A stretch of DNA of 64,000 bases, taken from the NCBI RefSeq assembly GCF_024199925.1, contig NZ_JANADR010000002.1, positions 186,001 to 250,000 on the forward strand. Reading direction: 5' to 3'. The notes beneath the pieces are model-generated. The model did not search any database, was not told the DNA's origin, and worked only from the letters and a program-made list of their open reading frames with translations. Below, one piece after another: positions 47,812 to 57,428 of this stretch. Origin of the DNA: Bradyrhizobium sp. CCGUVB1N3 (lineage in GTDB: Bacteria > Pseudomonadota > Alphaproteobacteria > Rhizobiales > Xanthobacteraceae). Within the stretch, counting starts at the first letter, position 1, and every line of letters begins with the position of its first letter. The position numbers and the translations under genes are program-made.

Positions 47812-48199
47812 TGTACGCGCCACACATCGTCGGCCGAAACGACGATACAAAAAGCGCATTCGCATGCCCTCGAAGCTCGATCCCCATTTCTCGACGATCG
47901 AGAATTGGCTCGCTGTCGAACCGCAGCTCACTGCGCTGGCCATCGTACGCAGGCTCATCACCATCGATCCTTCGTTTAGCGACAAGCAGCATTCAATCGT
48001 TCAACGCCGGCTTCGGTCCTTCCGGCGGAAGGTGGCGGAAACGATCATCGTATCCATGCCGCTGGAGGAAATACGGGCCGGGGCTGTGGACGGCGCTGCG
48101 TGTAATGATCACTCCGCCCCGTCCACAGCCCCTCCACCGAGTTCGCCGCAGCTTCGAGATCGGTCTGCGGAGCTCGCAGACCTTCATCCCGGATAACAT
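47812..48199 (+). pseudogene. transposase C-terminal fragment
   Basis: Starts abruptly at the IS3 edge: MPSKLDPHFSTIENWLAVEP, QLTALAIVRRLITIDPSFSD and KQHSIVQRRLRSFRRKVAET. This is the C-terminal end of a large integrase-core transposase of a rhizobial type whose exact IS family I cannot name. The final ~40 residues look frame-shifted. Confidence 0.6.
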
Positions 48200-48256
48200 T
48201 CCTTCCTGAGGCAATACGCGGGGTCCCAGTCCAATGCCGATTGACACCCGGCACTG

Positions 48257-48298
48257 GATCATTTTTGTCGATCGGGGTTGACACCGTGCCCGCGATTA
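48257..48298. repeat. 42-bp inverted repeat, left of virB
   Basis: GATCATTTTTGTCGATCGGG + GTTGACACCGTGCCCGCGAT + TA. The same 42 bp with two differences occurs inverted at 57897-57938. It resembles the terminal/leader repeats of an IS21-family element. The two copies bracket the virB operon. 48299-48460 contains no gene. Confidence 0.7.
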
Positions 48299-48460
48299 TA
48301 TGTCAAACGCCATCCGGAACTGAGGGGGCAGTTTTCCATGGCGCGCGACAATTATAGAACGGAGGACTCACGACGATGCCTTTTCTTGGGCGGAGCGGAG
48401 ACTATGCCGACTTCACTTAGACCGGGGCAATGACGATTTAATAAGAGTGGGGCAGTAGGG

Positions 48461-49459
48461 TCATGGTCGGGCGAACGGCAAATAGATTTGCAAAACGCCG
48501 CGCCTGCCACGGCGGCGTCCCACATGGACAATGAGGTCAATCGTCTTTTTCGCGTAGTTGACGATCGAACTATGGGACATCTGCACCCCTGATCGGATGA
48601 CCATGAAGGCTAGCCGGTCGAACGCAAGTTCAGGACTGTCGGCGTGGATAGTTGTTATCGCGCCTGGGTGTCCAGTATTGATCGCCTCAAGAAAATCATA
48701 AGCCTCGACACCGCGAATTTCGCCCAGAACGATGCGGTCAGGGCGCATTCGCAGACAGCTTTCCAAGAGCTTTGACGGACTCCGAGCGGAGTTTGCCGTG
48801 CGATCGGCAATTAAGCCAACCTGGTTCTTGTGCGGTGGAGAAAGCTCCGGTGCATCCTCGATGGTAATGATTCGTTCGTCGGAGTGCGACATCGCCAGCA
48901 AAGCGCGTGCCACCGTCGTCTTCCCTGACGATGTGCCACCCGAAACCAAAACGTTAAATTTCTCCTCAATTGCCAGTCGGAAGAGAGCCTGCAGGTTGCC
49001 GGTTTGAGCCATATCGGCCGCTGTCCTATGGCGCTCCTGCCGGAGGGCGTCCACCGAGATCTGCTCGCCTTCGACGAATTGGATATGGGAAACGTCCAAA
49101 GTCCGCGCCGGGTATTTGCGGATCGACAGGGACACGCCGTACTCAACCGCAGGTTCGACAACCACTTGGACGCGCTGGGGGTTGCCCCAAACGTTAACCC
49201 GGCCTGACACGATCGGATGAAGTACCCCAAGAGTGTTGCGGGCCTCTCCCGCTAGCTGCACTCCGAGCCGCTTGATGGCGTTGGCCCCTAACGCCACATT
49301 GATCTGGTGCATGTGTAACGATCCGGCCTCTTCGACGAAGATGGAATTGTCGGGGTTGATCACCACCTCATTGATACTATCGTTCGTGAGATATTCCTTC
49401 AGGGGGCTGAAATACTCCTCTATATAAGAGACGTCTGGGCTTGACCGGAAGTCATTCAT
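48461..49459 (-). CDS. virB11: VirB11 secretion ATPase
   Basis: 332 residues; hexameric traffic ATPase at the inner face of the T4SS. N-terminal domain (DSINEVVINPDNSIFVEEAG), Walker A VSGGTSSGKTTVARALL, Asp box ERIITIEDAPEL, Walker B CLRMRPDRIVLGEIRG, His box TGHPGAITTIHADSPELAF. All motifs intact. It overlaps the virB10 stop by 4 bp (ATGA); last gene of the operon. Confidence 0.95.
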   Translation of the reverse strand: MNDFRSSPDVSYIEEYFSPLKEYLTNDSINEVVINPDNSIFVEEAGSLHMHQINVALGANAIKRLGVQLAGEARNTLGVLHPIVSGRVNVWGNPQRVQVVVEPAVEYGVSLSIRKYPARTLDVSHIQFVEGEQISVDALRQERHRTAADMAQTGNLQALFRLAIEEKFNVLVSGGTSSGKTTVARALLAMSHSDERIITIEDAPELSPPHKNQVGLIADRTANSARSPSKLLESCLRMRPDRIVLGEIRGVEAYDFLEAINTGHPGAITTIHADSPELAFDRLAFMVIRSGVQMSHSSIVNYAKKTIDLIVHVGRRRGRRGVLQIYLPFARP

Positions 49460-50808
49460 CGAAGAACAAGGTCCCGATTCACGAAAATACGAACTTCCTC
49501 GCCTTGCGGGACACGCAAGAGTGGAGGAAGGGAGAGATACTCGTCAACGATAGGTCTGGCCTGCCCCCCGATGGTCGCTGCAGCGTCGGCCACGGCCTGG
49601 CCTGTAGCGTTCGAGCTGTCTGGCCAGGCACCTCCGCTATAGTACGGCGGACGATTTACATTCGATGACCTGTTGCTGCCGACGAGAGCGGGAATGGTCG
49701 ATGACACTGCCGTGACCACGCTGAAGAGGAGACCCGCACCTATCTTCGCGCCATAACGGTTATCTACATTCCCTTCGGTACCAGCTCGACCGAGGAGGTC
49801 CACACCTGCGGAGCCAAGCTCGATCGATTTGGCGTCCGGAGTGATGGCCCGATTCCAAGCGATTAGCACTCGTCTTTGCTCGATTTGCACTTTATCGCCG
49901 ACAGTGCCAATCAGGCTTGTTCCTGCGGGCAGCAGAACACGCGAGCCGTCGATCGCGAATACGGGCTCGAGGACATGAGCTCGGACATTTCCGGGCAATT
50001 CTGAATGGATAGCCGTTTCAAGTACCGCGGAGATGATGGTCCCCTGCACGATGGTATGCGATGGATCAGCGAGAACTCGTGACACCGAGGTCTTTACCTC
50101 CGAGCCGGACCCGTCCCACGGCCCTGACTCGTCAACGACTATGCCGTTGGATTGCCTTTGCTTGGCGCTTATTTCATCCAGCTCGCGGCGCCTCTCGGCC
50201 TCGCGCTGAGCGGAATTGCGCTCTTCTTCCAATCGTAGTGCCGCGGCCCGAAGACGTGCATTCTCGGCTTCTGCCCTTTCACGATCCTCTTTAAGCTTCA
50301 GCGATAGTTCTTTGTTATAAGCGTCCAGCAGTTTCTGGACATCCGCGAGCGAAACGTTCGCGCCATCGTGGTCCTGGGCGTTTAAGCCTACTTCATTTTT
50401 GCTGTCATGGACCTGCTTATCCATCGGACTGTCAGACTCAGTGGCCGTTTGCTTAGCTGGAGGAGCCTTGGGAACAGCAAAGTCAAGCGGCTGATGGGCT
50501 CTTGGCACGTCCTCGACCTTTAAATCGACTTGCGAAGCCTTTTGGCCGTCATCGCCACTCAGACCGATCACTTTCAAGACTTGCGTGGAGCTCATAGCAA
50601 TGAACGCGCAGACGGCGCCGGCTAGAAGCGTGGTGGCGAAAACTGCCATCCAATTACTTCTGCGCTTAGAGTTGCTGATTTGCTTAGCGCGGCGTTTGTC
50701 CAACAGTCTGTTCCGCTCAGCGTCCGCTGGCGCCTCTGCTACAGCCTGTGCGGCATGGGGATCACGCCTATGGTCGGAGCCTCTCGGACCCATCGAACCG
50801 TCCCTCAT
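49456..50808 (-). CDS. virB10: VirB10 core-complex protein
   Basis: 450 residues from the ATG at 50808, which overlaps the virB9 stop (ATGA); the longer frame to 50847 lies inside virB9 and is rejected. Cytoplasmic N-terminus, one membrane segment (WMAVFATTLLAGAVCAFIAM), a long coiled-coil/linker (EERNSAQREAERRRELDEIS), then the beta-barrel domain (VQGTIISAVLETAIHSELPG, LLPAGTSLIGTVGDKV, GSAGVDLLGRAGTEG). VirB10 spans the envelope and senses ATPase energy. Confidence 0.94.
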   Translation of the reverse strand: MRDGSMGPRGSDHRRDPHAAQAVAEAPADAERNRLLDKRRAKQISNSKRRSNWMAVFATTLLAGAVCAFIAMSSTQVLKVIGLSGDDGQKASQVDLKVEDVPRAHQPLDFAVPKAPPAKQTATESDSPMDKQVHDSKNEVGLNAQDHDGANVSLADVQKLLDAYNKELSLKLKEDRERAEAENARLRAAALRLEEERNSAQREAERRRELDEISAKQRQSNGIVVDESGPWDGSGSEVKTSVSRVLADPSHTIVQGTIISAVLETAIHSELPGNVRAHVLEPVFAIDGSRVLLPAGTSLIGTVGDKVQIEQRRVLIAWNRAITPDAKSIELGSAGVDLLGRAGTEGNVDNRYGAKIGAGLLFSVVTAVSSTIPALVGSNRSSNVNRPPYYSGGAWPDSSNATGQAVADAAATIGGQARPIVDEYLSLPPLLRVPQGEEVRIFVNRDLVLR

Positions 50809-51536
50809 TGAGGCGCCATGCCCACCGCGCTCGCCTTGGCGACGCACACCGTCTCATCGCCAATTCTCATTACCCAAAACTCGCTGATCCCGTCGACGAC
50901 GATACGGTCGCCGTCAGTGCGAGAATTAACCAGCTTCTCCTGGCGATCGTGTCCTATCATAAATACCGCTGGCCGCGGCGCACCGCTAGGCAAAATAAAC
51001 GTTGTCTGCAATGTATTGTCTGTTACGGCGAGCGGCCGGAACCGCGCATCGCCCGAGGCTGCGTACCCTTCATTTATAGGAAGACCCCTGCCCGCGCCTT
51101 CATGTAGCGCCTTGTTCTCATCGGGATAGGCGAAAGTTGTCCGGAACGCTTGATGCGCCCCCGCCTGCATACCCGCCTTAATTTCGCCGACCGTTCGCAG
51201 CTCAAAAGTGTAAATGCGTCGATCAGTGTAGACAGTCATGTTGGTTAGAGCTTTATCAATGATAGGCTTTACGCTCATCACATTTCCGACCTTCAGCTTG
51301 ACCACTTCCCAGGATGCACTGTCGCCAACGAGAATAGATTCGATTATCTCGCCCTGTGCGAACTGGATAGCCGTGATGGACTTCAAGTAGAGATCGAGCT
51401 TGTAGACGTTGTTCTCGTCGTAAACATAGCGCTTGATACGCCAATCTGACGCAGCCGCTTTGGGGGATTGCTCCGCCTTCACCGCACTCAAGAATGCCAT
51501 GAGGATAATCAAACAAAAGGAAAGAAGCCTAACCAT
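50805..51536 (-). CDS. virB9: VirB9 outer-membrane core protein
   Basis: 243 residues with a signal peptide (MVRLLSFCLIILMAFLSAVK). Conserved parts: GDSASWEVVKLKVGNVMSVK, LTNMTVYTDRRIYTFELRTV and, near the end, VVDGISEFWVMRIGDETVCV. It lacks the extra cysteine-mediated VirB7 contact seen in Ti VirB9 as far as I can judge. Forms the outer ring with VirB7/VirB10. Confidence 0.93.
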   Translation of the reverse strand: MVRLLSFCLIILMAFLSAVKAEQSPKAAASDWRIKRYVYDENNVYKLDLYLKSITAIQFAQGEIIESILVGDSASWEVVKLKVGNVMSVKPIIDKALTNMTVYTDRRIYTFELRTVGEIKAGMQAGAHQAFRTTFAYPDENKALHEGAGRGLPINEGYAASGDARFRPLAVTDNTLQTTFILPSGAPRPAVFMIGHDRQEKLVNSRTDGDRIVVDGISEFWVMRIGDETVCVAKASAVGMAPQ

Positions 51537-51562
51537 CGCGCTTACATCGTTTTGCCAAATGT

Positions 51563-52237
51563 CTAGTCGGCAGTTTCCGCATCAATTCGGTAAGACGAGA
51601 CGACGAAGCCCAGCGGATTCTTCCACACTGCCTCCAAAGCAACATTTATTTGCGGCTTGAACTGATATCCGGCAGTCACCACGAAACTGCGGCGGACGGC
51701 CTCGTGTCCCTTTTGCTCCCGGTACTTGACGATGCGGACCCGGGCCAAATCCGCTGCGTTGCGCTGGTCTGAAGGCATGAGGGAAATAGACTTAACTACG
51801 ACCCTCACTCGCACGTCATCTCCATAGACTATGGGTGGATATTGCGAAGAACCCGAATGCCAAGTTTCTGCGAGGGTTTCCTGCGCGGAGCCTGACGAGC
51901 GTGCCATCACGTCAAGTATCCGAGTTTTGTTGTCCGCTGCATCATATGTCTCTCGGTCAACGACGTAGGAAACGAGTTCCGCCTGAAGCACGGCCTCCCG
52001 CTCCTGAAGCGTTGCTGGCTGGACTTGGACGAGTTTTTCGGCCTCGCCGGTTGTTTTGTCCACCAGAACCACATACGGCACGGTCTCCTTGATGGGCAGC
52101 ACGGCAATAAGAACTCCCAAGGCCAGCAGACACGCGCCAATGGAACCGACCGCAACTTTCGCCCAATTGTTCCTTTGCACGCAAAGACTAAAAAAAATCT
52201 CGTCTTCGAATGAATGCTGGGTTGACTGTTTAGACAT
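51563..52237 (-). CDS. virB8: VirB8 periplasmic scaffold
   Basis: 224 residues with one N-terminal membrane segment (VAVGSIGACLLALGVLIAVL) and a periplasmic domain starting KETVPYVVLVDKTTGEAEKL, continuing LVSYVVDRETYDAADNKTRI and SLMPSDQRNAADLARVRIVK, ending NPLGFVVSSYRIDAE. Nucleates the inner-membrane complex. A 26-bp gap separates it from virB9. Confidence 0.93.
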   Translation of the reverse strand: MSKQSTQHSFEDEIFFSLCVQRNNWAKVAVGSIGACLLALGVLIAVLPIKETVPYVVLVDKTTGEAEKLVQVQPATLQEREAVLQAELVSYVVDRETYDAADNKTRILDVMARSSGSAQETLAETWHSGSSQYPPIVYGDDVRVRVVVKSISLMPSDQRNAADLARVRIVKYREQKGHEAVRRSFVVTAGYQFKPQINVALEAVWKNPLGFVVSSYRIDAETAD

Positions 52238-52393
52238 GCAGTTCCCTGGTCAGTAGCCACTCTCGGGTGTGACGCAGAGGATTGAGTTCGCAAAAACACG
52301 AGCCTGGTCTCAACCTAGATCGAACGATTTCCAACAATTTAGTACCAGCTGCTCATGTAATGTACCGCCCATCCATGGGACAATTATTGGCGT
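52238..52393 (-). other. virB6-virB8 gap where virB7 is expected
   Basis: 156 bp. No lipobox-type small ORF is evident. One frame from a TTG (…RPGSCFCELNPLRHTREWLL…) ends overlapping the virB8 ATG but lacks a signal peptide. Either virB7 is absent or its role is taken by the small lipoprotein at 54215. Confidence 0.4.
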
Positions 52394-53440
52394 TCAGCGA
52401 TCCACACGTTCGTCCCAATGCCGTTGCCGCATAGAAGCGCTTTGACGCATCGCGTTGATCGCCTGCGACGTATCGCTGCCTGACGATGCCTTAGAGGTCG
52501 CTCCGGTATCGGTGGCAGCGCCCTGCGATCGTCGAGCGTTGGCGTAAAGCCTCATCGTCGCACTTTTGGCCATAGAAGCTGCGGCAACGACTGCACCTGC
52601 CCCGACAGCGGCAACCGATGCACTGGCTAGGTTGCTTGCCATAGTTGGAATCTGGAACAGGAGAACAGTCGCTGCCATTATGACGAAAAGGAACGCAAAT
52701 GGATCGCCGCCGGACGCCGCGCGAGTCTCCGCCGCGATATAAAGTACAATAGCCATTAGCGCCGTCGTCAATAACGGAATGACTGAATAACCAATCGTAA
52801 AGCGTGTCCAGCTCTCGAAATATTGCTTCGTTTGTGGCATCATCAGCATGGCAATTGCCAGGGGCGCTAGGCTGATTGCCACCGCAAGCCCTAATTTTCC
52901 AACTATCACAGTAATAGCGCACGCGGCGTAAAAAAAACCGACAACGACCAATGTAAACGCACCAAAAAACACGCCCCGAATTGCCTTCCCGACTTTGAGC
53001 ACCGAGAGGTGCGAAAAGAAGTCATCGGCAATCTGCAGCGCGGCATGTGCCGTCTCGTCCATTGCCGAATACGTATCGATTATATTTGCTGGATTGAAAC
53101 CGGGAGCAGCGCTCGTCTTGAGCGTTGCCACAACCCCGCGCGCCATGAGCGCGCCATAGTCGCTCGGCACCTCCGTGATTATCACGTAAATGCCCTTGAA
53201 ATTGGCCCACATAGTCGCGAACGAATATATGAGCACATATCTCAACCCCCATTGAAGATATACAGAGTAGTTTACGCTTCCAAACTGGACTAAATGGTTC
53301 AGTGCTATAAAGAGAAGCCCGACTAGGGCTGTAGCACCAAGTAGTGCTCGGATCGGATCAGCGACTGATTGAAACACCGTTTGCACATAATCGACAAGTG
53401 CTGTGTCGATACTATGCGCGATACTCGAGATGAGACCCAT
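52394..53440 (-). CDS. virB6: VirB6 polytopic inner-membrane protein
   Basis: 348 residues, five or more hydrophobic segments (ALLGATALVGLLFIALNHLV, GAFTLVVVGFFYAACAITVI, LAVAISLAPLAIAMLMMPQ, FAFLFVIMAATVLLFQIPTM) around the usual VirB6 core (FESWTRFTIGYSVIPLLTTA). Forms part of the DNA path through the inner membrane. The C-terminal tail is Ser/Arg rich. Starts 4 bp after virB5. Confidence 0.92.
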   Translation of the reverse strand: MGLISSIAHSIDTALVDYVQTVFQSVADPIRALLGATALVGLLFIALNHLVQFGSVNYSVYLQWGLRYVLIYSFATMWANFKGIYVIITEVPSDYGALMARGVVATLKTSAAPGFNPANIIDTYSAMDETAHAALQIADDFFSHLSVLKVGKAIRGVFFGAFTLVVVGFFYAACAITVIVGKLGLAVAISLAPLAIAMLMMPQTKQYFESWTRFTIGYSVIPLLTTALMAIVLYIAAETRAASGGDPFAFLFVIMAATVLLFQIPTMASNLASASVAAVGAGAVVAAASMAKSATMRLYANARRSQGAATDTGATSKASSGSDTSQAINAMRQSASMRQRHWDERVDR

Positions 53441-53444
53441 GCGA

Positions 53445-54218
53445 TCACTTTTTCATGTCGTTTGGCAGAATGCGCACAGTGTCTGGCTCGGCACTATCCG
53501 AGCCGAGCACCATGAAATACGAGCCTGCCACCGACGCAATCGCCGCTTGGGTCCGCAGCGTTTCGTTAAGCTGCTGTGCGACTTCGATCATTACGCGCGT
53601 ATTAATATCGACGCTAGTTTTTAAGTCCATACTGTTTTCAAGCGCTGTGATATAGCCATTGATCCTTCCCATGCTAGCATTGGCCCGCTTGTAAGAGTCT
53701 TCCGCGGTGTACGCGGTGACTGCCGCTTGGGCCGACAAGTACGCGATCTTGCTCGACCGTTTGTCGTGATGCAGCGCAAATGCATCATCCAAACGATAGC
53801 GTTCGCGAAATCGGGAAATCGATTCCCGCGTTTCGTCGGGCCCAGCCAATGCTCCCGTCAAAACAGCGCTGGCCATTTCCGCCGGCGTTGAGCCTCCCTT
53901 GCGGGCCGCAATATCCGCCGCCTCGTTGTTCACCGGAAACGGCTTTGGACCTGATATAGCGGCGACAGCCGTGGAAGTCGACGCAAAGAGTTGCATCATT
54001 TTGTCACTTAGTGACCGGACACTGTCAACTATGTGCGCCAGCAGCTCAACGACTCGCTTATCGAAAGTTTGCTGTGAGCCATCCGGCACCGTGCCAGATG
54101 TTCCGGCCGACGGGAGCGGGTTAAGCCTGCCTTCGCTAGCGTAACCCCCACAAGGCGTGAGACCAATCGCCCCAAGCATCAGGCAAGTACACACGAGAAA
54201 TCGGGACACTATGTTCAT
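53445..54218 (-). CDS. virB5: VirB5 minor pilin/adhesin
   Basis: 257 residues from the ATG at 54218 (MNIVSRFLVCTCLMLGAIGL, a signal peptide), overlapping the stop of the small lipoprotein gene (ATGA). Helical after cleavage (FDKRVVELLAHIVDSVRSLS ... NASMGRINGYITALENSMDL ... MIEVAQQLNETLRTQAAIAS), the pattern of VirB5/TraC tip proteins. Slightly longer than Ti VirB5. Confidence 0.85.
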   Translation of the reverse strand: MNIVSRFLVCTCLMLGAIGLTPCGGYASEGRLNPLPSAGTSGTVPDGSQQTFDKRVVELLAHIVDSVRSLSDKMMQLFASTSTAVAAISGPKPFPVNNEAADIAARKGGSTPAEMASAVLTGALAGPDETRESISRFRERYRLDDAFALHHDKRSSKIAYLSAQAAVTAYTAEDSYKRANASMGRINGYITALENSMDLKTSVDINTRVMIEVAQQLNETLRTQAAIASVAGSYFMVLGSDSAEPDTVRILPNDMKK

Positions 54219-54355
54219 GCGGCGGCTCGCTTTGTTTGAAGATGAACCCGCTCCCAGGCGCAAACACAATCGTTCTTCCGTATCTCCGGAATCGATTGGC
54301 ACCCAGTAAGGGAGGCGGCAAGCCCAAGCACGAGAACTATTGTCGACGCCTTCAT
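54215..54355 (-). CDS. small lipoprotein between virB4 and virB5
   Basis: 46 residues: MKASTIVLVLGLAASLTGC with lipobox L-T-G-C, then QSIPEIRKNDCVCAWERVHL and a basic end. The start overlaps the virB4 stop and the stop overlaps the virB5 start, each by 4 bp, so expression is locked to the T4SS. Candidates: entry-exclusion (Eex/TrbK-like) lipoprotein, or a displaced VirB7. The paired cysteines (DCVC) in the mature part favour a disulphide-forming role. Confidence 0.75.
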   Translation of the reverse strand: MKASTIVLVLGLAASLTGCQSIPEIRKNDCVCAWERVHLQTKRAAA

Positions 54356-56700
54356 TGCAGCATTTTCATTTGGAAGTCCGGTGTTTCACGCCAGGTTGAC
54401 GACGCTTTATTGCCGCGCCCTCCACCCAAGACATCGATTCCTTTCTCGAGCGCGCCAAGTGCGAAATCGAGAACAACGCTGTCATCCCCGGATTTTAATA
54501 GTACGAGATGGTTGTCCACATTACTTATCTGGAGAAATGCGCTTTCGGTTGCCGTCAGGTTGAGCAGCGCAAGTTCCGCTTCGGTATTGGAGGTACTTGG
54601 ATATATCAGCCGTGTGACTGCGCTCTCCAGAATCGCACTCCCAGCCGCGCTGTTGGCGACATGCGACACACGCTGGGTCATAAGAACGACAGCAACGTTC
54701 TTCTTGCGCATTGTTAGCATCCAGTCCTTCAGCCGCCTTTCAAAATAGGGATCGTCAAGTAACTTCCAGGCCTCATCGACGACGAGCAGGGTTGGTGCTT
54801 CATCTTCTACGAGCCGTTCCACCCGCCTGAAAACGTAGCTCAACCAAGCCGTCCGAATGGTCTTGTTGTCGAACAGTTCTGTGATATCGAAAGCGGTGAG
54901 CTGGCTGTCGAAACAGAGGGGATCATGGCCCTTGCCGCCAAACAGCCATCCGAACTGACCAGTGCGGTCCCACTGGCCAAGCCTCTGATATAGATCTCCA
55001 TTATCATCCGTCGCCCGCAGCTGAGTGCGAAATTGCTCGAAGTTCTGCAGACGGCGATCAGCGGCCGCGTTCGCCTGGACGGCATCGTTCAGTGCCTGAC
55101 ACTGCTGCGGAGTAAGCCGTTCACCCTCGTTCTCAGCTAATGCCCTAAGCCAGTCGGAAAGCCAAGCCGAGCCGCGGTCATCGGCCTCCGCCCGCATCGG
55201 GTTGAAGCCAAGCTCCTGCCCCATCCGTACGGTGGAATAGCTTCCGCCCATCGCGCGAACCGCCATTTCGAAACCGCCATCCTTATCGAGTAGTACAATG
55301 CGTGCCCTAAGCCGATGAGCCTGGCTGAGCAAAAAGGCAGTACCGAGAGTTTTGCCTGATCCAGTTTGGCCAAGCACAAGTGTATGGCCAGCGGTGCGCT
55401 CGCCTAATTGTCCGGGCAAATGAAAATTGAAGCGAAACGCCTCGCCGCGTGCAGTCGGAAGAATTGTCACGTAATCGCCCCAAGGACATCGCTCCGCCGC
55501 GTTGCCTTTCGGCGACCCGTGCAAGGCGCAACATTCTCCGAAGTTCTGTGAGGAGATCATTGCCGCCCGTGCGCGGTAGCTAAAATTACCCGGATGCTGA
55601 GCGAAGTATATGGCGCGGGCGGAGAACTTTTCGCGGACGATCGACGCGCCAGCATCCTGCATTGCGCGAGTGACATAGGATACTGCCTCCTCAAGTCGAG
55701 GTCGAGTTTCGCAGAACATGGCGATACTACAGTGATGATTGCCAAAGACCACGCGGCCTGAGGCGACGTCGTCCTCAGCCTGTTCGAGTTGGGCCCGCAG
55801 AGAAATGGCCGCGTCCTCTGCGGCCTTCATTTGCTTCCGCACGCGAGCGATTCGGCCTTGGGCGGCGATATTGTCGATGGGTGTGAAGCTCTGCGAGACA
55901 ATCATGTCATATGGCAGATTAAGACTATCGAATATCCCAGGATACGTCGCAGCGGGATAATCTTTGAGGGATATAATCGTGCCGTAGCGTTTGAGATCCG
56001 GATTCGGATTATCGCATTCGAAGATACTCCCTTGGAAGGTAACTATCGAATTAGCCAAAACGTCAGCTACAGGCACGAACTGCTCACCAGCAGCGAGACG
56101 CCCACTTGACCCGTCTATCAGCGTGCGGAGCAAACTGAGCCATTCACCGCCCGAAACGGTTAGCCGGCGTGGTCTTGCCTCACTTAGGCTGACCATACAT
56201 GTATTGATCAACTGATCCAGCCGACTGGCGCGCGCGGCGACCTCTTCCCTACCGCAGAAGTCGCTACTGCCAAGAAGGCCAATGAGCCTCGCTATTCTCT
56301 TCGGTGGTCGAATTACGATGGTTACGATCGACACTCGATTACGCAACCCAACAGACTGAAGATAACCTTGCCAGCGCCTGTCAATCTCCTCATTAAACCA
56401 ATTTCCTTCAACGGCGCTCATGCTGGGGCGGGTTTCCACGGAGATGCGATGAACATAGTATCCGACATCCTCGCGCTGTTGCGCAATAAATCGCGACAAA
56501 GCGGTACTCAGCTCAATTGTTTTCCGGCTGTCGAGAGCGTCGGCATTCACCCCCTCCACAGCGAAGGTCCCGATTACATCGCCATCACGCAGCAGTAGAC
56601 TGACATCGTCGATGATACTTAGATACGGCAATCCACCGACGAGCTGCTCGCCTTCGTGACGAGAGCGTCGCAGAACGTGACTTGGGAAACCCTTATGCAC
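54352..56700 (-). CDS. virB4: VirB4 T4SS ATPase
   Basis: 782 residues, full length. The N-terminal VirB4 domain includes LPYLSIIDDVSLLLRDGDVI and YGTIISLKDYPAATYPGIFD; the C-terminal ATPase has Walker A LVLGQTGSGKTLGTAFLLSQ, Walker B PTLLVVDEAWKLLDDP and MRKKNVAVVLMTQRVSHVAN. The largest energy module of the channel. Overlaps virB3 by 8 bp. Confidence 0.96.
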   Translation of the reverse strand: MHKGFPSHVLRRSRHEGEQLVGGLPYLSIIDDVSLLLRDGDVIGTFAVEGVNADALDSRKTIELSTALSRFIAQQREDVGYYVHRISVETRPSMSAVEGNWFNEEIDRRWQGYLQSVGLRNRVSIVTIVIRPPKRIARLIGLLGSSDFCGREEVAARASRLDQLINTCMVSLSEARPRRLTVSGGEWLSLLRTLIDGSSGRLAAGEQFVPVADVLANSIVTFQGSIFECDNPNPDLKRYGTIISLKDYPAATYPGIFDSLNLPYDMIVSQSFTPIDNIAAQGRIARVRKQMKAAEDAAISLRAQLEQAEDDVASGRVVFGNHHCSIAMFCETRPRLEEAVSYVTRAMQDAGASIVREKFSARAIYFAQHPGNFSYRARAAMISSQNFGECCALHGSPKGNAAERCPWGDYVTILPTARGEAFRFNFHLPGQLGERTAGHTLVLGQTGSGKTLGTAFLLSQAHRLRARIVLLDKDGGFEMAVRAMGGSYSTVRMGQELGFNPMRAEADDRGSAWLSDWLRALAENEGERLTPQQCQALNDAVQANAAADRRLQNFEQFRTQLRATDDNGDLYQRLGQWDRTGQFGWLFGGKGHDPLCFDSQLTAFDITELFDNKTIRTAWLSYVFRRVERLVEDEAPTLLVVDEAWKLLDDPYFERRLKDWMLTMRKKNVAVVLMTQRVSHVANSAAGSAILESAVTRLIYPSTSNTEAELALLNLTATESAFLQISNVDNHLVLLKSGDDSVVLDFALGALEKGIDVLGGGRGNKASSTWRETPDFQMKMLQ

Positions 56701-56971
56701 GATACACGAACCGGCCGCCCTTCAACAGGGCAGAGCTTATAGGTGTACTTTGCACGGTCGCGATGATGACACTAATCAGTTTTGGATCGTAAGCGGCTAG
56801 AGCACGCAGGAGTCCGTAACCAACACTTCCCATTATTGCCAGATAGCAGAATGACTTCGTGAGGACGAAGCCAAGCATAACGACCCATATGAGGAACACT
56901 AGATGAATGACCGGCAATCCCGCAAAAGAGACCTCTCGAGTTAATCCGAGGAAGACTGTCGTGCGCTCCAT
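56693..56971 (-). CDS. virB3: VirB3 inner-membrane protein
   Basis: 92 residues from the ATG at 56971, with an A/G-rich GGAGACG upstream; the longer frame to 57115 overlaps virB2 and is rejected. Sequence MERTTVFLGLTREVSFAGLP is the conserved VirB3 start, then two hydrophobic segments (VIHLVFLIWVVMLGFVLTKS, FCYLAIMGSVGYGLLRALAA). Works with VirB4. Confidence 0.9.
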   Translation of the reverse strand: MERTTVFLGLTREVSFAGLPVIHLVFLIWVVMLGFVLTKSFCYLAIMGSVGYGLLRALAAYDPKLISVIIATVQSTPISSALLKGGRFVYRA

Positions 56972-57038
56972 AATCGTCTCCTTTGAAAATGCTGCGGCGA
57001 TCCGCGCTTTCCCTGGTCCGCACGGCGGCCCGACAAGA

Positions 57039-57428
57039 TTAGTGTGGCGCCAAGGAGCCGACAAAGCTGGCTCCGCCAAAGACGATTGCGATGCCCATGA
57101 TGACGGAGACGGCAAAGGTCCAGTCCATCCGGCCAGTCATAAACGAGAAGCCCACCGCCATGACTGCCAGAGCGGACACTGCCACCCCAAAGGGGCCGGT
57201 GACAGTCTTCACGATTGTAGTGAGGAACGTTGTCACCCCGTTGAAGTTCTGAGCAGAACATGGAGCGGCAAAAGCGGCGGTCAATAGAATGTACAGACCG
57301 ACGAATGACAGCAGCTTCTTGAAAGCAATGTGCGAAAAACACGTCCTCACTGAGTGCCTCACGATTGTCTGTTGCGGGTCGTTGTACGAGCCATAAGCGT
57401 TATGGTGTTCCGTGTGCCAAAAGCTCAA
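57039..57428 (-). CDS. virB2: VirB2 pilin precursor
   Basis: 129 residues as annotated, though the true start may be a later codon near KKLLSFVGLYILLTAAFAAP. Signal cleavage is expected after CSAQ. The mature ~75 residues have the two pilin helices (GPFGVAVSALAVMAVGFSFM, FAVSVIMGIAIVFGGASFVG). First gene of the operon in this window; the region upstream lacks virB1, the lytic transglycosylase. Confidence 0.88.
   Translation of the reverse strand: MSFWHTEHHNAYGSYNDPQQTIVRHSVRTCFSHIAFKKLLSFVGLYILLTAAFAAPCSAQNFNGVTTFLTTIVKTVTGPFGVAVSALAVMAVGFSFMTGRMDWTFAVSVIMGIAIVFGGASFVGSLAPH

Noticed and set aside
52238..52393. Possible virB7 from a TTG start ending over the virB8 ATG
   Set aside because: No signal peptide or lipobox; reported only as a gap.
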